Below are positions 13,478-24,228 of a DNA stretch of 64,000 nt, piece by piece; positions within the stretch are counted from its first letter, which is position 1; the number at the start of each line of letters is the position of its first letter. The stretch is from Spizellomyces sp. 'palustris' (lineage: Eukaryota; Chytridiomycota; Chytridiomycetes; Spizellomycetales; Spizellomycetaceae): positions 62,381 through 126,380 of the forward strand of contig QEAR01000015.1 in assembly GCA_006535965.1 (NCBI GenBank), in the 5' to 3' direction. Made by a program: the position numbers and the translations under genes. The notes beneath the pieces were generated by a model. It searched no databases. It was not told the DNA's origin and saw nothing but the letters and a program-made list of their open reading frames with translations.

Positions 13478-14880
13478 ATGAAAATCGCCTTCTTGGGGGA
13501 TCTGCAACTTGGACGTCTTGTAAACGACAAACTTGCCTCCCTTCGCAAACGATACCCAGCTTCGCCGGCTCAAGATAATCTGGCGCGTTCCACCCTCTAT
13601 GCTCCACCACTTCACAGCGAGTTGACAGCAACCGATTTTTTGATTGGAAATTTAGAGTGTGCGGTGACGACTTCGATTAGCGCCTGGCCCGGCAAGACCT
13701 TTCATTTTAAAGTATCTCCTTCTGAGCTTGGTCGGGGCCTTCCCGACCATCCCAGAGTACATGTCAGCATTGCCAATAATCATATCCTGGACTATGGCTA
13801 CAGCGGCATGAAGGAAACACTAGAGACACTAAAAGAAATGGGAATATCGCACGCTGGAGCTGGTATTTCCAAAGAAGACGCATTGACGCCAGCATTTGTG
13901 GATGTGGTCCAAGGTTAGATTTTCCATCTGTCTGGGTAGACAAGATAAAGCTTACCAGCGTAACCACAACCCCAGGGAATGACACCTACAAGATTGCACT
14001 GTTTTCCATGTCGGATCATCCGGCAGAATGGGCGGCATGTGGAACACAGGAACCAACCAGAGGGCCGCATAGTCATCCTGTTATTGTGAGTTCGTGTCAG
14101 TCGATACTTTTTATCGATTCGTGATTATGAATGTAAGCGTTCACAGTATGGAGCACGCTCTCCTTCCGACCACGGAGGGATCTTTCATTTGGATCTCGAC
14201 ACATTTCCCCCGATACCCACGGATTCGTTTCGAATGCTGCAATCCGCACTGCAAGATGCTGCCTCGCAGGCCGACGTGGTTGTGGTATCTCTCCATTGGG
14301 GTCCAAATTATCGATGGAGACCAATGGGATCTTTCAGGCTCTTTGCACGATGGTTGATTGATCATGTACGAACACCTACTCATCTGAGCGCTTCAGGAGA
14401 AAGGAGATGACTTATTGAAACGTAGGGAGTTGACATCATTCATGGGCACAGTGCCCATCATATTCAAGGCGTTGAGGTTTATAAAGGACGACCGATAATG
14501 TATAGGTCTGTTCAAACTAGGCGCTACGCCTAAGACCGCGAGTAACTAATTGAATGTTGCATTACAGTACTGGCGACTTTCTGGATGATTACGCCGTCGA
14601 CAAGCATTATCGAAATGACACATCCTTTGCCTTCTTCCTGTCGCTTTCTTTTGACACTCTATCCCGAAAGCCAAATTTCCAGCATCTCGATCTTTATCCT
14701 ACCAAAATTCAGTCTATGCACGTTGCTTACTGCGACGATGTGAATGAACGGCGGGTTCTGTGTGATAGGATGAAAGCACTTTCTTTTGAAATGGGTACTG
14801 TTGTTGAGGACATTGATTTTGCCAAAGGGGAACAGGGCTTACGAGTAGTAGGATTTGGGGATAAACAAGGCAAGGGTTGA
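13478..14880 (+). CDS. CapA/PgsA-family metallophosphatase-like protein
   Basis: Five exons, 13478-13913, 13976-14085, 14147-14365, 14426-14505 and 14568-14880, give 385 aa. All marks of the bacterial capsule-synthesis CapA family are present in order: IAFLGDLQLGR near the N-terminus, NLECA, VHVSIANNHILDYGYSGM, VVVVSLHWGPNYRW, IIHGHSAHHIQGVEVYKG and IMYSTGDFLDDY. The conserved Asp, Asn, His and Glu are those that bind two metals in calcineurin-like phosphoesterases. In bacteria CapA/PgsA helps make poly-gamma-glutamate. No signal peptide or membrane segment is visible here, so the fungal protein is probably cytosolic and its substrate is unknown. Its introns and normal splice sites show it is a resident nuclear gene, though the family suggests an old bacterial origin. 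Confidence 0.9.
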
Positions 14881-15415
14881 CTGTCGTTAACGGAATGAAA
14901 GTTTCTTTTGCGCATATCCTCCTTTGCGATCAGTTTTAGCATGATTTATCCTTTTTGGTTTTTCGAGGAATGTAACGAATCGTGTTTCCTTTTTATGATC
15001 ACCCTGGCAAAAGAAGCGAGGACGATCACACACTTGCCCTACATTTGCAGAAACTGAACACTGAACCGTTCCTTCTTTTCCCTTTTGCACACACCCAAAT
15101 ACACACATATGCACTCAAGCATACCACTCTGCCCATTATCTGGTGACCATTCTCTTCTTGATTTTCATCTGTTCATCAGATATTTGTAAAAGACGTCCAA
15201 CGTATTCATAGCTTCGCCAATGTGTCAAAAGCCTGGCACAAGAACTGCGCATGCGTCAGCTTTGATCGATGCTTACTAATACAAACGCCACAGCTGAGCC
15301 ATCCTGTGGCGGGATCAACTTAACAAGTGGCATTGCATTGGACACTTTTCGTCGTGTGTACTTTTGGGTTCATTGTTACCTTTTTCATTAATCTGTCAAT
15401 CGTTCATATTGCACA
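14881..15415. other. Intergenic CapA-type gene to RTF2
   Basis: About 535 bases between two plus-strand genes. It holds a 3' end and the RTF2 promoter. No coding family, repeat or RNA gene was recognised. Confidence 0.4.
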
Positions 15416-16405
15416 ATGGGTTGTGATGGTGGATCAATCCCTCGCCGAGATGAGCTCGTAAAGACGAAAAAGGCAGCGGAGCGTGCGGACCCTCGTGTAC
15501 AGTTGATTGCCGCATGGTTCTTTTGCGCTCTGTCAAAGCAGGCTCTCGCAGTTCCGGTTGTCGCTTGCGCTCTGGGAAAATTATACAACAAGGATGCTAT
15601 ATTGGAGTTCTTACTGAACAAGGGCGGATACGGTGACGGCGATCTCATTTGCAAACACATTACCTCTTTCAAAGACGTTGTCACACTCAACCTGACACCA
15701 AACCCTGCGTTCAAGTCGAATAGTGATGCTGCAACCGTTTTAGGCAACATTGACGAGCGCCCGCTTGTCTCTCGATTCAGTTGTCCCATCTCGGGTCGGG
15801 AGATGAATGGAAACTACCGATTCTCCTATATTGCCACCTGCGGGTGCGTGTTTTCGGACCAAGCACTCAAAGAAGTTCCCAGCGCCACCTGCTTGAAATG
15901 TAACAAACCCTATTCACCTGAAGATGTCTTACCGATTAATCCAGCACAGGAGGACGAGATTGCTCGGCTCCGACAGCGGATGGAGACCGTGAAAGCTCAA
16001 CGAGCAAAGGACGCTGAAGAAAAGAAGAGGCAAAAGAAGGAAAGGAAGAAGAAGAGCAAAGGGGTTGAGGCAGATAAAACTGATGAGAAACCACTTCCTG
16101 CATTGCGTAGTAGTAGCGGTAGCGAGGGAGACAGTCCAGATGCGGATGGTACAGCAAAAAAGCGCAAGAAGAGCAAGAAAGGGCAGGACAAAGAGGACGA
16201 AGACTTGCACGTTGTCAAAAAGATGGCTACAACCGCGAGCAACATCAATATGCCTCTACCGAATCTCCAGGATCGCTCCCACCTTCCCCCGGCGCTACGG
16301 GTGCACAGTGCGGCAATAAAGAGCTTGTACAAAAAGAAAGATGAGAAAGAGGATGCAAACTTTTTGACACGAGGGACGTTTAACCGCTTTGCTGCCACCT
16401 ATTGA
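15416..16405 (+). CDS. RTF2: Replication termination factor 2 homologue (Rtf2)
   Basis: A single exon of 329 aa starting MGCDGGSIPRRDELVKTKK, the highly conserved Rtf2 N-terminus. Next come the family block WFFCALSKQALAVPVVAC, GKLYNKDAILEFLL and a RING-like double C2HC2 region (FSCPISGREMNG, YIATCGCVFS, ATCLKCNKPYS). The C-terminal third is Lys-rich and disordered with several nuclear-localisation-like runs (KKRKKSKKGQ) and ends LTRGTFNRFAATY. Rtf2 works at stalled or site-specific replication forks in fission yeast and in splicing of some introns, and its human homologue is removed from stalled forks. It is one of the few intronless genes in this window. Confidence 0.96.
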   Translation: MGCDGGSIPRRDELVKTKKAAERADPRVQLIAAWFFCALSKQALAVPVVACALGKLYNKDAILEFLLNKGGYGDGDLICKHITSFKDVVTLNLTPNPAFKSNSDAATVLGNIDERPLVSRFSCPISGREMNGNYRFSYIATCGCVFSDQALKEVPSATCLKCNKPYSPEDVLPINPAQEDEIARLRQRMETVKAQRAKDAEEKKRQKKERKKKSKGVEADKTDEKPLPALRSSSGSEGDSPDADGTAKKRKKSKKGQDKEDEDLHVVKKMATTASNINMPLPNLQDRSHLPPALRVHSAAIKSLYKKKDEKEDANFLTRGTFNRFAATY

Positions 16406-16636
16406 AAGGAATTGAGTTGTTGTGTTTGCTCATTGTTCTTGTATATAATTTAATAGCGTAAAAAATAAAAGCTTTGTAGCCTGATACACACAAACAAAAG
16501 ACTGTAGTGTAAAATCATTCAATAAGGCCATGTTTAAAACAATTGCCAGCATTCATCACAAACTTGATTTCAAATACCATGTCTACATCGTCTAGACTTG
16601 ATGAAGCACGTCCCATGCAAACATCTCGTTTTGTGT

Positions 16637-18070
16637 TCATCGCTTGAACCGTCCAGTTATAACAGCCAATAGCACGGAGATAATGACCCAAGGCTGCGAC
16701 CACCGCAAAATATTCAATACAGCACGTAAAGCATTTGGCTTTGCCATCAAAGCTCGGCCGGACGCGGAACGACGGATCAATGCTGATCGGTTCCCGGATA
16801 CCGAAGCGACCGTCCCATTCACTTTTGCTGGTTCGACCATCACCTTTTCGGTAGTGGATACGACGGCAATTTTAGCTGCCGGGGCTACTGCAGTTGTACT
16901 TCCGTCTTGGGCAGCTTCTATCTTTCCTTCTGGCTGGGTAGATTGGACCGATGGCTTGGCTTCAGCGATTGATATTGCCTCCGATACAACCTTTTGATTC
17001 TCGATTGCCCGTAGCATCTTATTTGCCTTCCTCATTCCAACGGGAATAACCTTTTGGGTCACCATGCTCACGACACCCTTTGGCAGCCATCCGCCCAGGT
17101 CGCCATCCACAATTTGCACTACCCGACATACTCGAGGGCGGCCTTGTGGGTCGGGTTCAACGATTTGACCAGCAATCCGGGCTCGCATGCACACGTCGCC
17201 GCTATCAGGTGTGAATTTTGGATGGGAATCGATGGACTTTGTGACATTGAGGTAGCGATTATTAGGAAGAAGCTTTGTAAAAGCGACGACGAGCGCGTAA
17301 CGCGGCTTCGTGGGCCACATTCCTTGTGTGCGAAAGTACTACAGATGGATATTACCGGTTAGCTACAACGCTACAGCCAAAGGCACTCTAAAGTTGTGAC
17401 CAACCTGAACAACGGTACGATTGGAAACTCTCTCCACCACATCACCAGCTTGGCAAAGCTCATCCCATGCCGGTCGTTTTCTGATATCCGCCATTAAATC
17501 AAATGTCTCTTCAGGGGTTCCTTCGAGTGTCATAACGTAGCGAAAAAAGAATTCATATCCAACCCGCTTATGAATTTCAATGTTGTAGTTTCCCCAGCTT
17601 TGTGTTAATGTTGTATGCCAGTCTACATCGTCGCTGCCTGGTGGACCGGACGGCGACTTTGTAGTGTCACATAGGGAGAGAATTTCGGCTTCAAGAGCGG
17701 GAAGCGCCGATATATACGGATCGGACGAGTCGGAAACTGTTGCTTCTGTCACGGACGGAACAGTCGCGGTTGTGTCTTGCTCGTCCAGGGCATCCGATTC
17801 CTCGTCCTCGTCGTATTCCTCTTCTTCATCTTCCTCAAACTCCTCGTCTACGGAAACCTCCTTTTCTATTTGTGCATTGGTCCCAACAAGACCCTCAACC
17901 AACGTCGGGACGCCTAAAAGACGGAAGACACCCAGCGCGAGAAAACACAACACCGCAACAGTAGCTAGATCAGGAACATTTCCTTGGGTATAGTAGGTGA
18001 CGAGCGCTGGGCAAGCGACTGCCGCGCCCAACACAAGCAAATTGACGAGAACGGATACCACCGACGGCAT
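16637..18070 (-). CDS. Membrane-bound START-domain protein
   Basis: Two exons, 18070-17405 and 17338-16637, give 455 aa. Two hydrophobic helices lie at the N-terminus (VVSVLVNLLVLGAAVACPAL and LATVAVLCFLALGVFRLLGV), then an acidic linker of mostly Glu and Asp (about residues 75-100). A START lipid-binding domain follows from about residue 130 to 340, with ETFDLMADIRKRPAWDELC, VVERVSNRTVVQ, MWPTKPRYALVVAFTKLL and QIVDGDLGGWLP. A final helix (WVIISVLLAVITG) sits at the C-terminus before GRFKR. START domains bind sterols, phospholipids or ceramide in a pocket. The layout suggests an endomembrane-anchored lipid-transfer protein with the pocket in the cytosol. Ligand unknown. Confidence 0.75.
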
Positions 18071-18891
18071 GTCGGCTTTGGGAATTGAGGTCAGTCCGGG
18101 GTGTGAGATGAAAAATGCAAAGTTTTTATAAGGAAGCCCTGGGGGGTAAACGGGGAGAGATCAAAGGAACGCGTGAGCGATGGGTGCAACTTTGGAAGAT
18201 CTATGGACACCCCGGGGGAATCGGGACTTTTTACATTCCCCTCGGCAGTTGCGACCTGCCCAAAACAAGATACAGCTAGCCTTCCAATGACTTGAATATT
18301 CGCAAAGTGCAAAGCCCGCATCGTTGCCATTAGTTGTCGCGAGAAGCGGTGGCAGGAAACACGACCACCAGGTTTTTGGCCTTTCTTGCACCTATCTGAT
18401 ATGTAAAATATCGTATTCAAATCGTCTGCAGCTGAGCAAAAGCACCGCCCGATCCGCAAAAGTGCAAACAGACGAGATCGACGCCATCCCAAAGTCCACT
18501 ATCTCTATGCACAAATGGATGTGATCTGTTCCACCTTCTAATGTGTAAAAAGCAAAAGTGACAACCTATCGTTAGCACGCAGGTCTACCTAGAATTCATT
18601 CGATGGAGATCATTGATGCCAGTGCCAGTGCCAGGAAGGTCTGCCCATTGACAAGAGTCATATTCCAAGTATCGCCTCTTATACCACGGCATTTGAAGAT
18701 AGTGTGGCCAGCGAACAGATGTCCGATGGGCGTCAATTAAACGTCTAGGTTAAGGCCATTCCGTTCATTCACAAAGTAGGCCAACTGATCAGAAGCAAAA
18801 CACGCCAATTATCATGCAAAGAGAGCCGATGCCGACTGTACAATATTGGCTTCTAATATGCTACATGCAAAGTCTGAAGGTATCGGCAACC
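18071..18891. other. Intergenic region between START gene and RMD5
   Basis: About 820 bases. The part next to 18070 is the START-gene promoter; the part next to 18892 is the 3' side of RMD5. A short tandem gccagt(gccagt) run is seen near 18616. No gene was recognised. Confidence 0.4.
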
Positions 18892-20112
18892 CTATACATA
18901 AATGCGATTCGCTTGACCAGCCGTACTTTCAGTCGGACAATAAGGGCACTTGAACCTTGTGTTCTGACTTCCCTTACCCAACCTATCCAAGCAACACTTG
19001 CAAATAACATGTCCACAAGCCATCATCATTGGTGGATTTTCCTCGGTACTCTGCTCTTTACTGACAGGGCAGGCAAATACAGAATGGTACCTTTGAGAAC
19101 TGAGCAAAGGGATTTCAACGGGTAGCTCGCCAGCTTGAGACCACTCAAGTCCGGATTTGTCTTTCATAATCGAAGACATTTTTATGATGGTAGGAAGAGC
19201 GAGCGTGCCAACCATAACGGAAACGTAGAGGGGAGAGTCAGACGAAAGACCGAGAAGTTGACAAAAATCTCGGGTGAAGCGGTGCTGAATGTCGATCCAG
19301 GCATGCGGGTCGAGAAGGTCGGCGTAGGGAGAGTCGGAGAGGCGATTGGAGTAGAGGAACGAGCACATCAGGCGTTGTATCTCTGTGCGGTGGAATGTAA
19401 TAAGAGATTGATATGCTGACTAACATTGAACACCGTTCCCCATTGTTATACCTTTCATTTGCGACACCGCAAACCTTCCGAAATTCGCTTTGGCATAATT
19501 CAAAGCGATCTCAGGCTGCTCATTTGTCAAGAACTTCATAAATTGCAACTTTAGCAGCTGAAATTCCAACCCTGAAGACTTTCTTTGTAACTCTTCGCGA
19601 TGTGTAGCAGCCCATCGTATGGCCGGTTCCAACTGTCCTGCACGCATTGCTTCCAGTATCTGATACATTTCCGCAAACTGTTCTTTCAGCTGCTCGGGAA
19701 CATTCAGCCCGGCTTCCTGTATAAAAGTCTCCGCGAGATTGAATCGCCCTTCCCGAATGAAATGCATCGCAATTGTCCTGTTCATCACCTCCTCCTTCCT
19801 ATCAAACGCTCGCGGATCCCATATGTTGTTCAAATCCGTTTTAAAGGATCCTCGGAGGGTCTTATCATGGCGCATTGCCAACCGCCGAACGTCTTCCTGC
19901 TGTGACGACAATGACTTTGAGGTAGCAGCCGTCTTCTGTTTTAGAAGGGCCATGGTTGAGTTGAGGGATGTTGGGTCAGACTGGATGGCTGTAGCGGCTT
20001 CTGTGAAGGCGTTTATGAGGGTTTGGAGTATAGAGTCCACTTCCGTAATGGACGCATGTTGCTTTTGGGATACTTTTTCAAAGTCCGCGCCAATGCTTTC
20101 CAGAGTATCCAT
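18892..20112 (-). CDS. RMD5: GID/CTLH ubiquitin-ligase subunit Rmd5 (Gid2)
   Basis: Two exons, 20112-19452 and 19382-18892, give 383 aa. The N-terminal half is helical with a LisH/CTLH region ([22 protein letters not shown], then [26 protein letters not shown]). A CRA-like part and an unusual RING follow at the C-terminus: [29 protein letters not shown] and FKCPYCP. The RING lacks some usual zinc ligands, as in Gid2/RMND5A. In yeast it is one of two RING subunits of the GID E3 ligase that destroys gluconeogenic enzymes on glucose return. The last segment ANRIYV matches the family's invariant C-terminal tail. Strong call. Confidence 0.93.
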
Positions 20113-20148
20113 TCTTGGGTGGTGGCCGTAAGCCTGTCGGAGCGGATG

Positions 20149-20310
20149 CTAATGGTGGTCCTTCTCTTCTTGTTTTTTTGCAAAAGCGTAAATTAGGACC
20201 TTAATCTGCACTTGCGTCAATCTCGTCGACTTTTGCGTTATAAACCTTTTGGATGGGTCACGAACGCGTCCTTTTGGGATAACGTCAGACTTGGACTTTC
20301 TGCCAAACAT
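20149..20310 (-). CDS. Possible 53-aa small protein (doubtful)
   Basis: A small open frame of 53 codons between the RMD5 start and the next plus-strand gene. It is very basic (MFGRKSKSDVIPKGRVRDP, then KRFITQKSTRL). I do not recognise it. It occupies what may simply be a shared promoter, and the amino-acid bias could be chance. Confidence 0.2.
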   Translation of the reverse strand: MFGRKSKSDVIPKGRVRDPSKRFITQKSTRLTQVQIKVLIYAFAKKQEEKDHH

Positions 20311-20353
20311 TTTGAACAATTGGGTCAAAAAAACACACATTGGAAACAGCAAA

Positions 20354-20803
20354 ATGGCTTCAGAACTTCCACAAGAGTTCACACTGCAGGGACACACTGG
20401 CGCTTTCGTTTCCAACAGCGGCAAAAACCATACCGCTCGAATGTCCGACTCGTCCTGTGCCTTGACGTCAAGAGCGACACCCAAAGGCGTGCCACTTCTC
20501 TATGCAGCCGACTCTGATACGCCTCTTATTTTTGAAGACGGAAATGATAAGTACATTGTCGAATTGCATGATTTGGGAAACCGGGAGGGGTGGTGTTTGA
20601 AGGCGAGAAAGGTCCGTTCTGGGCAAAAGGACGACATCCTGAAAGGCGGAGACAACACAGGTTCCTTCATTGGATACGAGCTGAAAGAGAACCTGCGTGT
20701 ACGAGACAAATGTGAAGCCATGGAGGTAAGATTTCTATGGATGGACAGGAACCTAATTGATTGTTGACTCTTTTTCAAGTCGTTTAAGCTGTTGAAGGTC
20801 TGA
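20354..20803 (+). CDS. Hypothetical protein, 131 aa
   Basis: Two exons, 20354-20725 and 20780-20803, joined by an intron with GTAAGA..TTCAAG ends; phases match and give 131 aa. The second coding exon has only eight codons including stop (SFKLLKV). The protein starts MASELPQEFTLQGHTG and contains PLIFEDGNDKYIVELHD and DNTGSFIGYELKENLRVRD. No signal peptide, membrane helix or known motif is visible. I do not recognise the family. The clean splice and normal composition make a real gene likely. It lies head to head with RMD5. Confidence 0.5.
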
Positions 20804-21628
20804 GCGTACCTGCCAACGACCAGCGCGCTATTAGAATAGAGTTCATTCTTGTCTGTACGACACTGTGATTGGACCAAATGTTAGGATTGAGAACGTAGAT
20901 TAGCAGTGCCCTGGCAGAGATTTGGCAGAAAAGAGATACCACCAATAGTCAATAATATTTCATTCCTTTACTAAATCAGTTGCATTGAGACTGTCGGTTC
21001 TTTGCCGATAACAAGGTGGAGACCCGTAAAGAGACAGAGCGACAGGGAGAGAGGTACCCTTTCTGAATTCGGGGATACCGTTTCCTTTCAGTATGGATTT
21101 ACGCACGTTCGTCCACCACGAACATAAACCGTGATCACCGTCACCTGGTCGCAGGTCTGCGTTCCCAGTCTCCACTTGAAGGGCAAACCATTAAACTAAT
21201 CATAGTACTCTGAATTGCTGGGGATAGCGTTGCTGCAATGCATGTACATTGGCCGAGACGTTTAATGTAACAAGAAGCTTCCCTCGTTAGAATTGAAGGT
21301 ACCATTCCGTCAATATCCCAAATATGTGCATGGTTTGAAACGGACAAGGAAATTAGATAGCGTGCACTCCGGAAACAGTAAAATATCGTTTGAAAGATCA
21401 GCAGTTGAATGCACTCTAGAACTTTTTCGAGATATATGTGGGTCAACTTCTACTGCCTTAAGACTTTGATGTGCGTTGGAATGAACGCTGACTAAGCCTG
21501 AATTCTTTTTAACACGTGACATGCTGTTCTACCACTACTGATAGTTGATCGTCGTTCAGTCCTCCAGCGCACATTGGCAGCAAATAGACATCCCCATCCA
21601 GCCGACCTTGTCTTATCACGAGAGCATA
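20804..21628. other. Intergenic region upstream of URA3
   Basis: About 825 bases before the URA3 start, with no supported gene. A CACGTGAC motif sits at 21513-21520, about 110 bases before the start codon. Minus-strand open frames here have no recognisable content. Confidence 0.4.
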
Positions 21629-22612
21629 ATGTCCTACCACAAGACCTCCTACACAAACCGCGCGGCGTCCTTTAAAAATCCAACAGCAAGCCGTCTTCTC
21701 AAACTCATGGACGAAAAACAGACCAACTTGTCAGTTGCCGCAGACGTTACGACGAAAGCTGAATTATTAAAGCTGGCAGATATTTTGGGACCTTATATTT
21801 GTGTGTTCAAGGTATATATGTGCTGTTCTATGAAGATGGGTCAAGGAAGCTCGACCGGTCTTTTTCGTTTCCGCAATATTAACACCCCCTCTACAAACTT
21901 TAGACTCACATTGATATTGTCACGGATTTTGATCAAGATCTGATCAAGCAACTTGAAGCTCTCGCTGACAAGCACAATTTCCTCATCTTTGAAGACCGAA
22001 AGTTTGCCGATATTGGTATGTGTCTATGAATGAGTCGATGGGTCGCTGAACTAGAGCCTGGTAACACCATTGTCCTTTTTGCTCCCCTTCGCAGGCAACA
22101 CTGTCAAACACCAATATTCGCAGGGAGTTTATCGCATTGCTTCATGGTCTGACATTACAAACGCCCACCCACTCCCCGGAGAAGGCATCATCAAGGGGTT
22201 AAGGGAAGTCGGCCTGCCACTGTCACGGGGATTGTTACTTCTTGCTGAAATGTCATCAGCGGGCTCCTTGGCGAAGGGTGCCTACTCTGAAGAAGCCGTC
22301 CGCATGGCGCGAAGGAATAGAGATTTCGTAATTGGATTCATTGGACAGAGGCGATTGTCCGTTCCCTTGGACGCTGGGCAAGAGCAAGAGGATGATTTCC
22401 TCTACTTGACACCAGGTGTCTCCATGGCGCAACCCGGAGACTCGTTGGGACAGCAATACAGAAGTCCTGAACAAGTCATCTTGGAGAGCGAATGCGACGT
22501 CATTATCGTTGGAAGAGGTATCTACGGGGCTGCAGACCCGGTCGCCAAAGCAAAAGAATATAGAGCGGCTGGTTGGGCTGCCTACCAAAGGCGTATAGGG
22601 ATATCACAATAA
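21629..22612 (+). CDS. URA3: Orotidine 5'-phosphate decarboxylase
   Basis: Three exons, 21629-21811, 21904-22015 and 22095-22612, give 270 aa, the usual length. The enzyme converts orotidine monophosphate to UMP, the last step of pyrimidine synthesis, in the cytosol. Seen: [25 protein letters not shown] across the first splice, and the active-site strand [16 protein letters not shown] across the second, with the catalytic Asp-Lys-Asp set. [56 protein letters not shown] and [10 protein letters not shown] close the barrel and bind phosphate. The choice of the Met at 21629 gives the normal N-terminus ([13 protein letters not shown]). Confidence 0.98.
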
Positions 22613-22765
22613 TATTAAGACAACTGCTATTCACATTTCCCCCTCAATATAATATCTCCATCTTCGATAAACTCCAACACCCTTTATAATAAGCACCATG
22701 TCCGTCAAACTCAAAACTCAAACCCCAAAACCCGCTCTCATAATTTATGAACCTACATCATACCC

Positions 22766-24019
22766 TCAAAAAGGATTCTGATAGGCATACTTCTTTGGGC
22801 TTCGCGGACTGTAAGGTTGCGCATTAGGTGCAACATTTTCACTGTTCTCATAATACCGCCTCTGCTGGCCAACCCAAGCCTGTACGTGGCTCTGTTGGTC
22901 ATAATTTGAAGGCTCATCCCGTCTTGAATAAGAATAAAGGCTTGTGGAAGGAGAAGAAGTATGATAGAGTGCCACCTGTGGGCTACTCTGAAAAGTTACT
23001 CGACGTGGAGTAACAAGTGCGGGTTGGCTGTCTCCCCGCGTCTCAATGTCGAATTTCCGCTCAGGAGGGAAATTCTCCATCTTGGACATATCTTGTGAGA
23101 ATTCATGCAGGACTTGTCCTGCTACAATTTCCTTGTCCTTCAAATGGGTTTGAAAAGTGTCCACCACGAAATGTAGCTACAGGGACGTTTGCGCATCAGT
23201 TCTTTGTACTATTCAATTCAAATGTACAGATTGTACTTACGAGGAGTGCGCACAGAGATGCTACTGGTATGGTACTTCCCCAGGTCTCGCACGTGATATT
23301 ATGTAAAATCGCCAATTGCAACGGCGAAAATGAACTGATATGGACATCAACATTATCATCACAGCAGAAAAACACAATTGACAACTTGACCATACCAGAA
23401 AAGACTGATTGCAAAAGGGGACGGGTCCCAGACCGTTAATTGCCACACGCGCCTGAGGTTTTGCGGGCGTACTGCTTTTGGCTTCTTCCAAAAAAGGATC
23501 CTGCCAGAGGGTCTAATTTAGCAAAAAAAATGATAATGATGAAAGCATCAGAGAGATACATACTTGTCCTTCCAAGTACGAGCTGGTTGCTCATAGACCT
23601 GTTCATCTACATCGTCATACTCTGCACCGGTGACGTCGACAGACACAATCTTCGCGTTCGGCGACCTGATGAGCCCGCTGTGCACAGTAGGCTGACGGAA
23701 AAGAAGGAGCTTCTTGGACCGTCGAAACATGTAAACGGTGTTGAGCACGCAAACAGCCAAAACGGCAAACTCTGCCACATATACCTGAGGGAGGACGATG
23801 AACAATGTTAGCAGCCGTTGAGATGGGGTGACTTGCAAGCGTCAGGCAGAGAGACAGCACAATGGAACGCGTACTTACACAGGTATCAGTCAGGGTAGGC
23901 GTGCGATATTCCCAGAGAGGATCATCCCTAACAGCATCCTGATAGAGTTTGAGCCCAATGAACACAACATTCAAAATAAACGCAAAAACAAAGCTGTCAA
24001 AAGAATTCAAGAAAGGCAT
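22766..24019 (-). CDS. NUR1: Nuclear rim protein Nur1/Mug154 family
   Basis: Five exons (24019-23879, 23784-23564, 23500-23396, 23334-23241, 23176-22766) give 323 aa with every phase matching. The N-terminus has FVFAFILNVVFIGLKLY, then LTDTCVYVAEFAVLAVCVL with NTVYMFRRSKKLLLFRQP, the first membrane segment of Nur1. VWQLTVWDPSPFAISLFCSF and SPLQLAILHNITCETWGS carry the next segments, as in the VWDP..SLRLFC..SP block of the family. The rest is a soluble, Ser/Tyr-rich tail. In yeast Nur1 holds rDNA and telomeres at the inner nuclear membrane with Lrs4/Csm1 and Heh1. Divergent from ACL4 with 209 bases between starts. Confidence 0.8.
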
Positions 24020-24228
24020 TGTAAAGTAGGTTTTGGTTCAAAAGTGTTGGTAGGTGGGTGATATTGATAGATGGGGTTGGGATCAAGGAGTGATCAGTAA
24101 AGGAAGAAAGGAGGGGGTTGTCCGAAAGGAACGCGAATTTATAGCGCAGCAATGTCCAAATCATGTGACCATGAATTTTGAATTTGTTTTGTCCGATTTT
24201 GGGCTCCAAAAAACGTTCACCGAAAACA

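Noticed and set aside
18091-18492. 133-codon minus-strand open frame upstream of the START gene
   Set aside because: It lies in the promoter of the START gene, has no recognisable motif, and its composition looks random.
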